DNA of 41,807 nucleotides from Candidatus Cloacimonadota bacterium (GTDB lineage: Bacteria; Cloacimonadota; Cloacimonadia; Cloacimonadales; Cloacimonadaceae): contig JASKKR010000017.1 of assembly GCA_030154085.1 (NCBI GenBank), forward strand, positions 1 through 41,807. The letters are read 5' to 3'. The notes under the pieces are model-generated. The model searched no databases. It worked only from the letters and a program-made list of their open reading frames with translations, and was not told the DNA's origin. A program made the position numbers and the translations under genes. Below, one piece after another: positions 20,974 through 30,201 of this stretch (position 1 is the first letter of the stretch; each line of letters opens with the position of its first letter).

Positions 20974-20993
20974 TTATGTTCTGCGGGACATAA
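20974..20993 (+). promoter_or_regulatory. Hairpin upstream of hsdR
   Basis: TTATGTTC and GGACATAA pair over 8 bp (one G-U) around a TGCG loop, ending 33 bp before the hsdR start. It could be an operator or a leader RNA structure. No long T-run follows, so it is not a standard terminator. Confidence 0.3.
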
Positions 20994-21026
20994 TGCCAAA
21001 TCGACTAACTCTGATGGGAATGAAGG

Positions 21027-23552
21027 ATGAATAAAGAGGCCTCAGCTAGAATCAAGATAAACGAGTTGCTAAAAGAAGCCGGATGGCGTTTCTTTGATGA
21101 GAAGGGCAAGAAAGCAAACATCATCTTGGAAAACCAGACGAAGATAACTCATAAGATTATCGATGAGCTTGGCAACGACTTTGAGACCTCTTCCAAAGGC
21201 TTCATTGACTTTCTGCTTCTGGACGAGCATTCCTATCCCATCATCGTTCTGGAAGCCAAGTCAGAAAAGCACAATCCGCTTGTTGGTAAAGAACAAGCCA
21301 GAGCTTATGCCCGATCCCAGAATTGTAGGTTTATTTTGCTCTCCAATGGCAATCTTCATTACTTTTGGGATACTCAGCAGGGGAATCCCTATATTATCAC
21401 TAAATTCCCATCTCCTGAGTCCATGAAGGGTTATGAACATTACAATCCTGATACTGATGCCTTGGTAAAAGAGATTATCACTACTGGATACATCGCTATC
21501 ACCCAAAAACATGACTACGATCAAAATCCGGACTTTCACAACGAAGATACTAGGTCAGAATACCTCAAGAAGCACAATCTCAGCCTCTTGCGGTCTTATC
21601 AAGTAAGAGCGGTTGAATCTATCCAAAACGCTGTACGCAATGGTGCTAACCGTTTCCTGTTTGAGATGGCAACTGGAACTGGGAAAACCCTGATCTCGGC
21701 AGCGGTAATGAAGCTGTTCCTTAAGACTGGAAATGCTCATAGAGTCTTGTTTTTGGTGGATCGACTAGAACTGGAAGATCAAGCCCAACGCAATATGGTA
21801 AAATACCTAAAAAACGACTTCACTTCTGTCGTCTATAAGGAAGTTAAAGAAGATTGGCGGAAGGCGGAGATAGTCATCTCGACCGTTCAATCCCTATTAT
21901 CTGGAGACAAATACAGAACTCAATTTAGCCCCACAGATTTTGATCTTGTGATCTCAGATGAGGCACATCGCTCCATTGGCGGTAATGCCAGAGCTGTTTT
22001 TGAGTATTTTGTGGGTTACAAACTGGGATTAACCGCCACTCCCAAAGATTACATTAAAAATGCCGTTCCTGACGGCAACAGTCCCAGAGATTATGAGCGA
22101 AGATTGCTACTGGATACCTACGAGACCTTTGGCTGTAAAAGCGGTATTCCCACCTTTCGTTATTCTCTCGGTGATGGTGTCAAAGACGGATATTTAGTAA
22201 GCCCTACTGTGATTGATGCTCGCTCCCAGGTTACCACCCAATTGCTATCTGATCAAGGATATACCTATGTGGAACCAAACCCCCAAGGCGAGGATACCAT
22301 CACTTATTTTGAAGAGAAAGATTTTGAAAAAAGCTTCTACTCTCAAAATACCAATGTCACTCTCTGCCGGGCTTTTTTGGAAAATGCTATGTATGACCCA
22401 ATCAGCGGAGAGATCGGCAAGTCCATCATTTTTACTGTTAACCAAAAGCATGCTACTAAGATCACCCAAATCCTTAATGTGATGGCTGATAAGATGTTTC
22501 CTGGCAAGTACAATTCCGATTTTGCCATGCAGGTTACATCCATTATCCCAACAGCTCAGCAAATGAGTATTAACTTTGCCAACAACAACCTCTCAGGCAG
22601 AGGCAACTTCATTTCCGATTATCGCAGTTCCAAGACCAGAGTCTGTGTAACCGTGGGCATGATGACCACCGGATACGATTGCACGGATATCCTCAATATA
22701 GCCTTGATGCGCCCGATTTTCTCACCTTCAGAGTTTATCCAGATCAAAGGCAGGGGTACCAGAAGGCACAACTTCTGCGAACAGTTTATCGATCCCGCTC
22801 TTAAAGAGCAAACCCAAGACCAGATCAAAACAGGCTATATCCTCTTTGATTTCTTTGCCGTATGTGAGTATTTTGAAGAGAAGTTCGATTATGACCAGGT
22901 TCTTGCCCTCCCTGCTTTCACAGAACGAACCAGCCCTCCTGCTGGCGGGGAACCTCCTCAACCTCAAGCCAATGGTGCAGAAATTCACACTCCTGATCCT
23001 TTGGCAAAGATAGAACGCAAGGTCATCGGTGCAGAGGGCATGAAGATAGACCGGATGTTCTTCCAAAAATTTGAAGAAAAGATCAAACATGACCCTGTCA
23101 TCCAGCAAGGCGTTGACGATGGTAAATGGGACTTTGTATTAGATTACATCAATCAAACTCTGATTAACAAGCCAGAGGATTATTTCACTCTGGAGAAGCT
23201 GCGTCATTCTTTGCAACTTGATCGCAGGATAACCCTCAGAGAAATTGTGGAAAAAGCTTTTGGCTTGATTCCAGGTTTCAAATCCAAAGACGAACTGCTC
23301 AATACCGAGTTTGATAGATTCATCTCAATTTACAAACCAAGTACTACAGATAATATCCCGGCTCTCAAATACTACTTCAAAGCCTATGTGACCGACAACC
23401 GGTTGAGAGACATTATCGACCATAAAGACTATGCCGAGCTTAATACCTATCCCCGCTTTGGCATGAAAGACTTCAAGGCGGTTAAAGATAGCTGGCGAGT
23501 AGCCATCCCGCAATACATTAAAGATTATGTTGTCCTAAATAAATTCATGTAG
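21027..23552 (+). CDS. hsdR: Type I restriction endonuclease subunit R
   Basis: The 841-residue protein has an N-terminal PD-(D/E)XK nuclease (D61, then E76-A-K78 in PIIVLEAK). The superfamily 2 translocase follows: Walker A in MATGTGKT at about 212-219, DEAH in VISDEAHRS near 313, TATPK near 337, and QIKGRGTRR as motif VI near 571-579. A Pro-rich variable linker (about 634-655) leads into the EcoEI-type C-terminal domain that docks on the methylase. It cleaves unmethylated foreign DNA after translocation, with the M and S functions supplied by the next gene, 9 bp downstream. The enzyme looks intact. The ribosome-binding site is weak. Confidence 0.95.
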   Translation: MNKEASARIKINELLKEAGWRFFDEKGKKANIILENQTKITHKIIDELGNDFETSSKGFIDFLLLDEHSYPIIVLEAKSEKHNPLVGKEQARAYARSQNCRFILLSNGNLHYFWDTQQGNPYIITKFPSPESMKGYEHYNPDTDALVKEIITTGYIAITQKHDYDQNPDFHNEDTRSEYLKKHNLSLLRSYQVRAVESIQNAVRNGANRFLFEMATGTGKTLISAAVMKLFLKTGNAHRVLFLVDRLELEDQAQRNMVKYLKNDFTSVVYKEVKEDWRKAEIVISTVQSLLSGDKYRTQFSPTDFDLVISDEAHRSIGGNARAVFEYFVGYKLGLTATPKDYIKNAVPDGNSPRDYERRLLLDTYETFGCKSGIPTFRYSLGDGVKDGYLVSPTVIDARSQVTTQLLSDQGYTYVEPNPQGEDTITYFEEKDFEKSFYSQNTNVTLCRAFLENAMYDPISGEIGKSIIFTVNQKHATKITQILNVMADKMFPGKYNSDFAMQVTSIIPTAQQMSINFANNNLSGRGNFISDYRSSKTRVCVTVGMMTTGYDCTDILNIALMRPIFSPSEFIQIKGRGTRRHNFCEQFIDPALKEQTQDQIKTGYILFDFFAVCEYFEEKFDYDQVLALPAFTERTSPPAGGEPPQPQANGAEIHTPDPLAKIERKVIGAEGMKIDRMFFQKFEEKIKHDPVIQQGVDDGKWDFVLDYINQTLINKPEDYFTLEKLRHSLQLDRRITLREIVEKAFGLIPGFKSKDELLNTEFDRFISIYKPSTTDNIPALKYYFKAYVTDNRLRDIIDHKDYAELNTYPRFGMKDFKAVKDSWRVAIPQYIKDYVVLNKFM

Positions 23553-23561
23553 GAGATCAGA

Positions 23562-26084
23562 TTGTTAGATTCAATCACCAAAAAGAAGATAGACGATGCC
23601 CGAGACATTCTTGTGGGTAAGGTTCCTGTCCCAAGCTCACAAGTGGAGCAGATTACTATTGCTCTGATCTACAAATTCATGTACGACATGGATATCGAAT
23701 CTATCGAAATGGGTGGTAACCCCAAATACTTTACCGGCGACTTTGCCCAGTATGCGTGGAATAAATTATTCGATCAAAGACTCAGTGGCGAAGGTAGAGT
23801 CATTCTCTATCAGGATGCCCTGGCAAAAATACCCAATAATGCTTCTATTCCTACTCTATTCAGGGATATCTTCAAGAACGCTTTTCTTCCCTATCGTGAT
23901 CCGGAAACCCTCAAGCTCTTTCTCAAGTGCATAGATGAATTTACCTATGAGCACAGTGAAAAGCTGGGAGACGCCTTTGAGTATCTCTTGGCTGTACTTG
24001 GCTCTCAAGGTGATGCAGGACAGTTCAGGACACCCCGGCATATCATCGATTTCATGGTGGAACTGATAGACCCTCAAAAAGAAGACAGCATTCTTGACCC
24101 CGCTTGTGGAACCGCTGGCTTCCTGATCTCTGCCTATAAACACATTATTAAAACCAATAGCTCAAACTACGATAAAGACACAGATCCGCACACTTTTGCC
24201 TCGCATGGCACTCCCCTGGATGAGCTGGTTATCCTGAATGGCAAGAAATACAACGGCGACTTGCTTACTCCCGATCAACGAGCATTCCTGCATAAAAACC
24301 TCAAGGGTTACGACATAGCCTTTGAGATGGTACGCCTCTCTTTGGTTAATATGTATCTACATGGTTTCAACACTCCACAAATCTATGAATACGATACCCT
24401 CACCAGCACAGACCGCTGGAATGAATATGCCAATGTGATCCTCGCAAATCCTCCCTTTATGACTCCCAAGGGAGGTATCCGTCCCCACCAGAAATTTAGC
24501 ATCCAAGCGAAACGTAGCGAAGTCCTCTTTGTGGACTATATGCTGGAACATCTTACTAATAATGGCAGAGCTGGCATCATTGTCCCCGAAGGAATTATCT
24601 TCAAATCAGATAATGCGTATAAACTGCTCCGTAAGCTACTCGTTGAGGAAAACTACTTAGTGGGTGTGATCTCCCTGCCGGGTGGAGTGTTCAATCCCTA
24701 TGCTGGGGTAAAGACCTCTATCCTATGGATCGACCGAGCTTTAGCCAAAAAGACTGATAAGATCATCTTTATCAAAGTTAGCAGCGATGGTTTCGACCTT
24801 GGTGCCCAACGCCGTCCCTGTGACGCCAACGACCTACCCACTGCATTCGATAACGCCCAGGCCTTCAAAAAAGCCATCCTCTCTGGATGCGAATACCAAG
24901 CTCCCGAGAGCGATGTAATCGTGGTGGAGAAAAAGAGATTGGCGGAGAGTGGGCACTATAATCTTAGTGGTGAGAGGTATGGAGTTGCACTAATTAGAGA
25001 CTCTTCTCGTTATGAAATGGTCCCACTTGGTGATTTATGTAATTTATACCAACCCCAAACAATAACGGGAAAAGAATTACGTGAAGACGGAGAGTATCCA
25101 GTCTTCGGAGCAAATGGGATTATTGGAAGATACAATAAATACAACCATCCAGATAGTGAGATAGTGATAACATGTCGAGGAGCAACTTGTGGAACGATAA
25201 ACATAACTGTCCCCAAATCGTGGATAACTGGCAATGCTATGGTAGCGAAACCTAAATCTGATTGTGTTTCTAAGCAATACCTGTACTATATTCTTAAGAA
25301 TTCAGATCTTTCTGCTACGGTATCAGGATCTGCTCAACCACAGATTACCCGTACTTCTTTATCTCCATTTTTGATCCCCCTCCCACCCCTATCAGTCCAG
25401 AAAGAGATAGTAGCAGAGCTGGATTCCTACCAAAAAATCATAGATGGCGCAAAACAAGTGGTGGAGAATTGGAAACCACGCATCGATATTGATCCGGAGT
25501 GGCCATATATCAAACTGGGAGACATATGCAAACTCGTAAGAGGGGTAACATATAGTAAGGGAGATGAGGTTAGTGTCGACGGATTTCCAATTTTGCGAGC
25601 AAACAACATTGATCTCTCAGGCAACTTAAATCTTGATGATATCAAGCTGATTTCAAAGTTCCTAAAGTTTAGAGATGATCAGTTACTAAGGAAGAACGAT
25701 ATATTTATCTGTTTGGCGAGTGGCAGCAAGCAACACATCGGGAAAGCTTGCTTCATCCCAGAAGATACCAGTTTTTACTTTGGTGGCTTCATGGGCGCTG
25801 TCAGAGTCACTAGTTCGATTGTTTTGCCGAAGTATCTATACCACATGATTATGGACGATAGTTTCAATCAGTATCTTAGAAGAAGAATTTCCGGCGCTAA
25901 CATCAATAATCTGAGTTCTTCGATTCTTAACGAGTATAGTATCCCTTTACCAGATATAGCATTACAGCAATCAATCGTCCAATGCATCGAATCCGAACAG
26001 AAGTTGGTTGATGCCAATCGTGAGCTAATCAAGCTCTACGAGCATAAAATCAAAGATAGGATAGATAAACTATGGAAATCATAA
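23562..26084 (+). CDS. hsdM: Fused type I methyltransferase-specificity protein (HsdM-HsdS)
   Basis: One 840-residue chain holds both M and S functions. Residues 1-480 are an N6-adenine methylase: helical N-terminus, SAM-binding LDPACGTAGFL at about 176, and catalytic NPPF at about 294. Residues about 490-640 and 660-835 are two target-recognition domains of HsdS type (PLGDLCNL...FGANGIIGRY and KLGDICKLVRGV...ILRANNIDLSG). Each is followed by a conserved helix (VQKEIVAELDSYQKIIDGAK, and LQQSIVQCIESEQKLVDANR). In standard systems two M chains bind one S chain; here every methylase brings its own S. The start is a TTG with AGGAG upstream. No stop or frameshift is seen, so the R-M system should be active. 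The target sequence cannot be predicted. Confidence 0.93.
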   Translation: MLDSITKKKIDDARDILVGKVPVPSSQVEQITIALIYKFMYDMDIESIEMGGNPKYFTGDFAQYAWNKLFDQRLSGEGRVILYQDALAKIPNNASIPTLFRDIFKNAFLPYRDPETLKLFLKCIDEFTYEHSEKLGDAFEYLLAVLGSQGDAGQFRTPRHIIDFMVELIDPQKEDSILDPACGTAGFLISAYKHIIKTNSSNYDKDTDPHTFASHGTPLDELVILNGKKYNGDLLTPDQRAFLHKNLKGYDIAFEMVRLSLVNMYLHGFNTPQIYEYDTLTSTDRWNEYANVILANPPFMTPKGGIRPHQKFSIQAKRSEVLFVDYMLEHLTNNGRAGIIVPEGIIFKSDNAYKLLRKLLVEENYLVGVISLPGGVFNPYAGVKTSILWIDRALAKKTDKIIFIKVSSDGFDLGAQRRPCDANDLPTAFDNAQAFKKAILSGCEYQAPESDVIVVEKKRLAESGHYNLSGERYGVALIRDSSRYEMVPLGDLCNLYQPQTITGKELREDGEYPVFGANGIIGRYNKYNHPDSEIVITCRGATCGTINITVPKSWITGNAMVAKPKSDCVSKQYLYYILKNSDLSATVSGSAQPQITRTSLSPFLIPLPPLSVQKEIVAELDSYQKIIDGAKQVVENWKPRIDIDPEWPYIKLGDICKLVRGVTYSKGDEVSVDGFPILRANNIDLSGNLNLDDIKLISKFLKFRDDQLLRKNDIFICLASGSKQHIGKACFIPEDTSFYFGGFMGAVRVTSSIVLPKYLYHMIMDDSFNQYLRRRISGANINNLSSSILNEYSIPLPDIALQQSIVQCIESEQKLVDANRELIKLYEHKIKDRIDKLWKS

Positions 26085-26116
26085 GCATTTGCGGACACAT
26101 GAAATATTGATCGATA

Positions 26117-26398
26117 TTGGATTTGTATCCCAGCGACTTTCAAGATCAGGATTTCGATATGGGTAAATACGAAAACTACTGCGAGCGGGCCTTTGATTCA
26201 GCAGAGTCAGATGGTTCAATAGATCTTGGTTGTAACGCTTACAAAGAAGCTACTGAGCTACTTAAAACAGATGATCTTGGCTGTCCATCCTTTCTTTGGA
26301 TCAGTTTTAACACTGGTGAAAAAACCTATTCTTTGTCAATACCCTTCAATAGAAACATCCATGAAGCTCATCTGTCTGAATACGAAGAAGATGAGTGA
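26117..26398 (+). CDS. Small acidic protein in the restriction locus
   Basis: Ninety-three residues from a TTG start at 26117, the only plausible start after an in-frame TGA at 26108. The product is strongly acidic (PSDFQDQDFDMGKYENY, SEYEEDE end). Net negative charge is seen in DNA-mimic proteins, but similarity to any known one is not visible. It lies 32 bp after the fused methylase gene and 11 bp before the next gene, so it is probably part of the same transcript. Confidence 0.5.
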   Translation: MDLYPSDFQDQDFDMGKYENYCERAFDSAESDGSIDLGCNAYKEATELLKTDDLGCPSFLWISFNTGEKTYSLSIPFNRNIHEAHLSEYEEDE

Positions 26399-26409
26399 GA
26401 GCGTAAGAT

Positions 26410-27213
26410 ATGCCTTTACAATATCCATATAAGAGAACCTGCCGCCAGTTCGTAGATGGATCATATACAAACAATGGACAATGGAAATACATTCACGATA
26501 AAGATTTTGCTGAATCGCCGGAACATTATGTTAGGGCTTTTGAGCTTATCCAAAAAGATCTCATTCATTTGTTTAGTTATGTGGAACCCTCTGACAAGAA
26601 TCTGGATACCTATTCATTCCGGATTTATGAGCTGTTTTTCCGCACTTGCGTGGAGATCGAAGCAAATTTCAAAGCTATTCTATGTGAGAACCGCTATACG
26701 AAACCAACTCATAAGCTTAATATATCGGACTATAAACTGATCAATCAATCACACAGACTGTCATCATACTGGGTTAAAATTCCATACTGGAGGGGGGAGC
26801 AGGACAAAATCACACCATTTGAGAAGTTCGCCTTGTTTGATGCCAAGACTCAAAATAAACAATCCACTCCTGATTGGTATAATGCATACACATCAGTAAA
26901 ACACAACAGATTAGCAAATTTCGAACAGGCAAACCTGAAGAACCTAATGGGTGCTGTTTGTGCTCTTGTAGTTGTGCTTAGCTCTCAGTTTTGCTGTGAG
27001 GATTTTTCTCCAGGTGCAACATTATTGGCATGTGAGGGTACTAATGATGGTTTGGATTCAGCAATTGGGGGTTACTTTCGAGTTAAGTTTCCCGATGATT
27101 GGACTGAAGATGAACGATATAGTTTTACATACAACAGCCTAGTTCAAGATGATTGGAAAGTACAGTGCTATGACTATAATTCGATGTTAGATGCTGTTAT
27201 CGTCAACTGCTAA
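26410..27213 (+). CDS. Accessory protein of the restriction locus, unknown function (possibly HEPN-like)
   Basis: I cannot name this 267-residue protein. The middle (about 70-190) is helical, with FRIYELFFRTCVEIEANFKA and later a W-Y-N-A-Y-T-S-V-K-H-N-R-L-A-N-F stretch and AVCALVVVLSS. Such an arrangement, helices plus a conserved K-H-N/D-R, recalls some HEPN-like or cell-surface-free defence proteins. The canonical R-x4-6-H is not obvious, so this is only a suggestion. The N-terminus is basic, and the C-terminal 60 residues are acidic. Position directly inside the R-M transcript points to a linked function or to cargo. Confidence 0.5.
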   Translation: MPLQYPYKRTCRQFVDGSYTNNGQWKYIHDKDFAESPEHYVRAFELIQKDLIHLFSYVEPSDKNLDTYSFRIYELFFRTCVEIEANFKAILCENRYTKPTHKLNISDYKLINQSHRLSSYWVKIPYWRGEQDKITPFEKFALFDAKTQNKQSTPDWYNAYTSVKHNRLANFEQANLKNLMGAVCALVVVLSSQFCCEDFSPGATLLACEGTNDGLDSAIGGYFRVKFPDDWTEDERYSFTYNSLVQDDWKVQCYDYNSMLDAVIVNC

Positions 27214-27236
27214 AGAAGCATATTGAAGGAGCCATT

Positions 27237-28134
27237 ATGAGGTTATTCAAGCAAACCCAGACTGATTCATTGATCGAGGTAAATGAGATCAAGATTGCCA
27301 AAGAGAAGACTCTGCAATCCATTACAGAGCGGAATCTTGAGCTGATCTTTGGACTGGAGCTTGTCTGCTCAGAGTTTGCAGTTGGAGACCACCGTCTGGA
27401 CACGCTCGCCTTTGATTCGGAAACCAAATCATTCGTCATTATTGAATACAAGCGCAGTGAAAACCGCAGTGTCATTGATCATGGTTATGCCTATTTAGGG
27501 AAGATGTTAGATCGTAAGTCAGATTTTGTCCTCCAGTATAACCTTGTTAATAATAAAAACCTCCAAATTGGCGACATAGATTTGGCTCAGTCCAGAGTGT
27601 ATTTTGTTTCAACTGCCCTCAACAGCTATCATTTAGGTTAGCTAATCTTTAATGATCTACCCATTTCACTTTGGGAAATTAAGTTCTACTCAGAAAACCA
27701 CATGTCCTATCGCAGAATAGATTATGGCAGATCAGGTACCAGCATTAAAAAAACTATCTTCCATAAATACGAAACTAGGTAAAGTAACAAAAGAGATTGT
27801 AGTTTATACTGAAGAAGACCATCTTAAGAAGGCTAACGAAGATATTGCATCTCTTTACGAGACACTCAGAGACGAGATCGTTGCCAAGTGGAAGTTAAGC
27901 GTAGAACCCCAAAAGCTATATATAGCATTTAAAAGGAATACTAACATTGTGGACATCGAGATTCAAAAGTCCAAAATTAAGATAACCATCAATGTGCCCA
28001 AAGGTCAACTGATTGATAATCTTGGCTTAGCAGAGGATGTATCCGGCAAGGGCAAATGGGGAAATGGTGATTACCAAATAGTATTGATCGATAATGCTAG
28101 TGTAATGTCAAGCTTGACATGTCGTACAGGATAG
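27237..28134 (+). pseudogene. PD-(D/E)XK nuclease-like/DUF5655 protein broken by a stop and a frameshift
   Basis: The first part (27237-27641) matches a family of about 290-300 residues with a PD-(D/E)XK-type core: D55 in RLDTLAFD, then E70-Y-K72 in FVIIEYKR. A TAG at 27639-27641 stops it. The same frame then continues with IFNDLPISLWEIKFYSENH, the normal next segment. Near 27715-27725 the reading shifts by one base into 27724-28134, which carries the C-terminal DUF5655 domain (LKKANEDIASLYETLRDEI...KLYIAFKRNTNIVDIEI...GKWGNGDYQIVL). The last residues are replaced where the IS630-type element begins. An AAGGAG ribosome site precedes the ATG. Two separate lesions make a functional product unlikely. 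Confidence 0.8.
28105..28120. repeat. 16-bp perfect palindrome at the left junction of the IS630-type element
   Basis: ATGTCAAGCTTGACAT follows a TA dinucleotide, where IS630/Tc1-type elements insert. It coincides with the end of the DUF5655 homology, so it may be or include the element's left end. No matching right end is found. Confidence 0.45.
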
Positions 28135-28163
28135 AAATAATTGTTTCACGAAGTGAGGTGATT

Positions 28164-28927
28164 ATGATTAAGTACAAAGTGACTCTTACCAAGGCAGAAC
28201 GCGATGAACTCGAATCTATTATCAGTAAAGGTACATATTCGGTATCTAAGGTTAAGTATGCCATGATATTACTAAGCTGCGATGAAAGCGAATATGCCAC
28301 TAAATATCCTAACAAAGTGATCAGCGACATAACCAGGGTCAGCACGAAAACCATCGAGAGAGTGAAGAAAAAGTTTGTAGAAGAGGGCTTCGAAGCAATC
28401 ATGAGCCCCAGTAAATCTAAACGCGTGTACAAGAAGAAATTTGATGGAGAATTAGAAGCTCACCTGGTGGCTTTATGTTGCAGTGAAGCGCCGTCAGGAT
28501 ATGCAAAGTGGTCTCTGCGGTTGTTGGCTGACAAAATGGTGGAGCTGGAGTATGTTGATGAGATATCCCACGAAAGCGTACGTCAGATCTTAAAAAAAAC
28601 GAACTTAAGCCTTGGAAAAGTATAGGATGGGTGATTCCACCAAAGCAGAGTAGCGAGTTTGTTGCCAGAATGGAGGTAGTCTTGGATGTCTATAAAAGGC
28701 CATATAATAGGAATAATCCTGTGATTTGCATGGATGAGACACCAAAACAATTGATTGGTAAGAACAAGGTTCCTATTCCACAAGGTCCAGGATATCCTGC
28801 AAAGCATGATTACGAATATAAACGCAACGGTGTTTGCAACATATTTATGGTCTCAGAGCCGTTATGTGGTAAGCGATACACTAAGGTTACTGAATACAAG
28901 AAAAAAGGCGATTGGGCATATTTATAA
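28164..28927 (+). pseudogene. IS630-family transposase, frameshifted and 3'-truncated
   Basis: From ATG 28164, with GAGGTG upstream, the first frame encodes the helix-turn-helix half (ISDITRVSTKTIERVKKKF, SHESVRQILKK) and stops at 28625. The second frame continues from the A-run at 28592-28599 as NELKPWKSIGWVIPPKQSSE and reaches CMDET, the first catalytic Asp of the DDE domain. It ends at GDWAYL and a stop at 28925-28927. Slippage by -1 on the eight As would join the two halves. The remaining third of the transposase, with the second and third acidic residues, is missing, so the element cannot move by itself. Confidence 0.8.
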
Positions 28928-29158
28928 TTACAACTTCTGAAATTGAACACTAATTGACTGTATTGAGACCACTCGATGTCTATTTAGCAATGAGTTACGA
29001 TCCGTTTTTGCTCATTTTGACTTTTTTTTCGAAAGATGGGGTAATACTCCGCATCATTGCATCTTACTCCATATTCCGGCGATGAGGTGCCAGAAAAAAC
29101 GGAAAGACTGATAGAATGAATGTGCGCTGAGCTATCTCGTCCCATAATTACTGCTGTT
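28928..29158. other. Non-coding stretch after the IS630 remnant
   Basis: AT-rich sequence with no frame, RNA gene or terminator that I can support. The missing transposase end is not found here. Confidence 0.5.
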
Positions 29159-29195
29159 GCCGGTGACTAAAGTCGACCGGAATTCATCTTATTTC
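29159..29195 (-). repeat. Hairpin repeat family H, copy 4
   Basis: On the minus strand: AAATAAGATGAATT, then CCGGT...ACCGG arms around GAC-TTTA-GTC, identical in the stem to copy 2 some 13.8 kb away. Confidence 0.75.
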
Positions 29196-29216
29196 CAGAT
29201 TCGGCTCGCTTGTGAT

Positions 29217-29251
29217 ACGGTGACTAAAGTCGACCGCCTTTCATCTTGTCC
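29217..29251 (-). repeat. Hairpin repeat family H, copy 5
   Basis: On the minus strand: GGACAAGATGAAAG, then CGGT...ACCG arms with the same GAC-TTTA-GTC interior. The outer pair has changed. It lies 21 bp from copy 4 in the same orientation. Confidence 0.7.
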
Positions 29252-29332
29252 ATTTAATCGCACCCAAATTGGCCGTTTCACCATCACACCCACTCTCCAC
29301 TCTACATAGCAAGCAATAAATTCAATAAAAAC

Positions 29333-29590
29333 GGCACATCATATTTATATGCATGGTGTACAAGATCTAAAATGCCATTCCTCCAGAACTCAGGGTGGTG
29401 ATTCCGGGTATCGTGACGCTATCTGAAATTCCGTCCCGATGGGACTCGGGGGAAATTGAGAATTGAGAATTTGGTTGAGAGGGTTGAGAGAGTTTAGAAG
29501 GTTTAGTGCCATCGGCGCTTAAAGATGACGCATAACGGATAACGCATAACGGATAACGCTATCTGAAATGCTGTTCCTCCGGAACTCGGG
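29333..29590. repeat. Composite interspersed repeats, inverted copy
   Basis: 29333-29410 matches 18893-18970 (GCATGGTGTACAAGATCTAA to CTCAGGGTGGTG, palindrome at 29369-29391). 29426-29590 is the inverted counterpart of 14067-14177 and 18717-18847: palindrome GTCCC-GAT-GGGAC, GAATTGAG pair, GGTTGAG heptamers, GTGCCATCGGCGCTTAA, CATAACGGATAACG units, and a final palindrome GTTCC-TCC-GGAAC (29566-29590). Confidence 0.75.
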
Positions 29591-30201
29591 CTTGTCAATT
29601 CTGCACATGGGATAGATATTGGGGCGCTCCGCCCACTTTATCGTCCACGTAATGCGGATAACTTATTGGAAATAGATCAGGTCTTTGGGAAGATTCTCGT
29701 GACGTATTTTCACTCCCCTCCTAATAAATACTCAATTTACGTTCAATAAACCTACATTAAGCGTATAATAATGAACGCTTGATATAGGTAAGTTGTATTT
29801 TAGCTTGACGTAATAGCAAGGGCGGAAATTATGGGGAAAAATTGGTTTTTATTGGTTTTAGTTGGCAGCGATAATTAGTCTTTCTTGGTTTTAATTGACA
29901 GCTAAAGTAAAGATACATAATGAAGTGCTGATTCAGGAAAGCAGTTAGCTACTCCAGATCTTTTAAGAGTATGGTAATGTATGAGATAGTATCCGAAGGC
30001 ATAAGTATTGCCTCGGGATGTATGCAAACAGGCAAAGCCCTTGCAAACAGAGACTGAGATTGTAATTAAAGAAATAAGATAGCCATAACTGATGATTTAT
30101 ACTTTCGATTTTATGCTAATTTGTAGCCCGTATGAATATAGATGCGTAAGTTCGATAATGTCGGGCATCACAGCATACAGAGGATATAGGGAGGAAAAGA
30201 T
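29591..30201. other. Non-coding region before the 30202 gene
   Basis: No supported gene. It holds a short GGGCG-CTC-CGCCC hairpin near 29615 and an AAGCG...CGCTT inverted pair with TATAAT between (about 29758-29782). Two TTGGTTTTA-containing lines near 29840-29890 (TTATTGGTTTTAGTTGGCAG and TTCTTGGTTTTAATTGACAG) are a diverged tandem pair. Confidence 0.45.
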
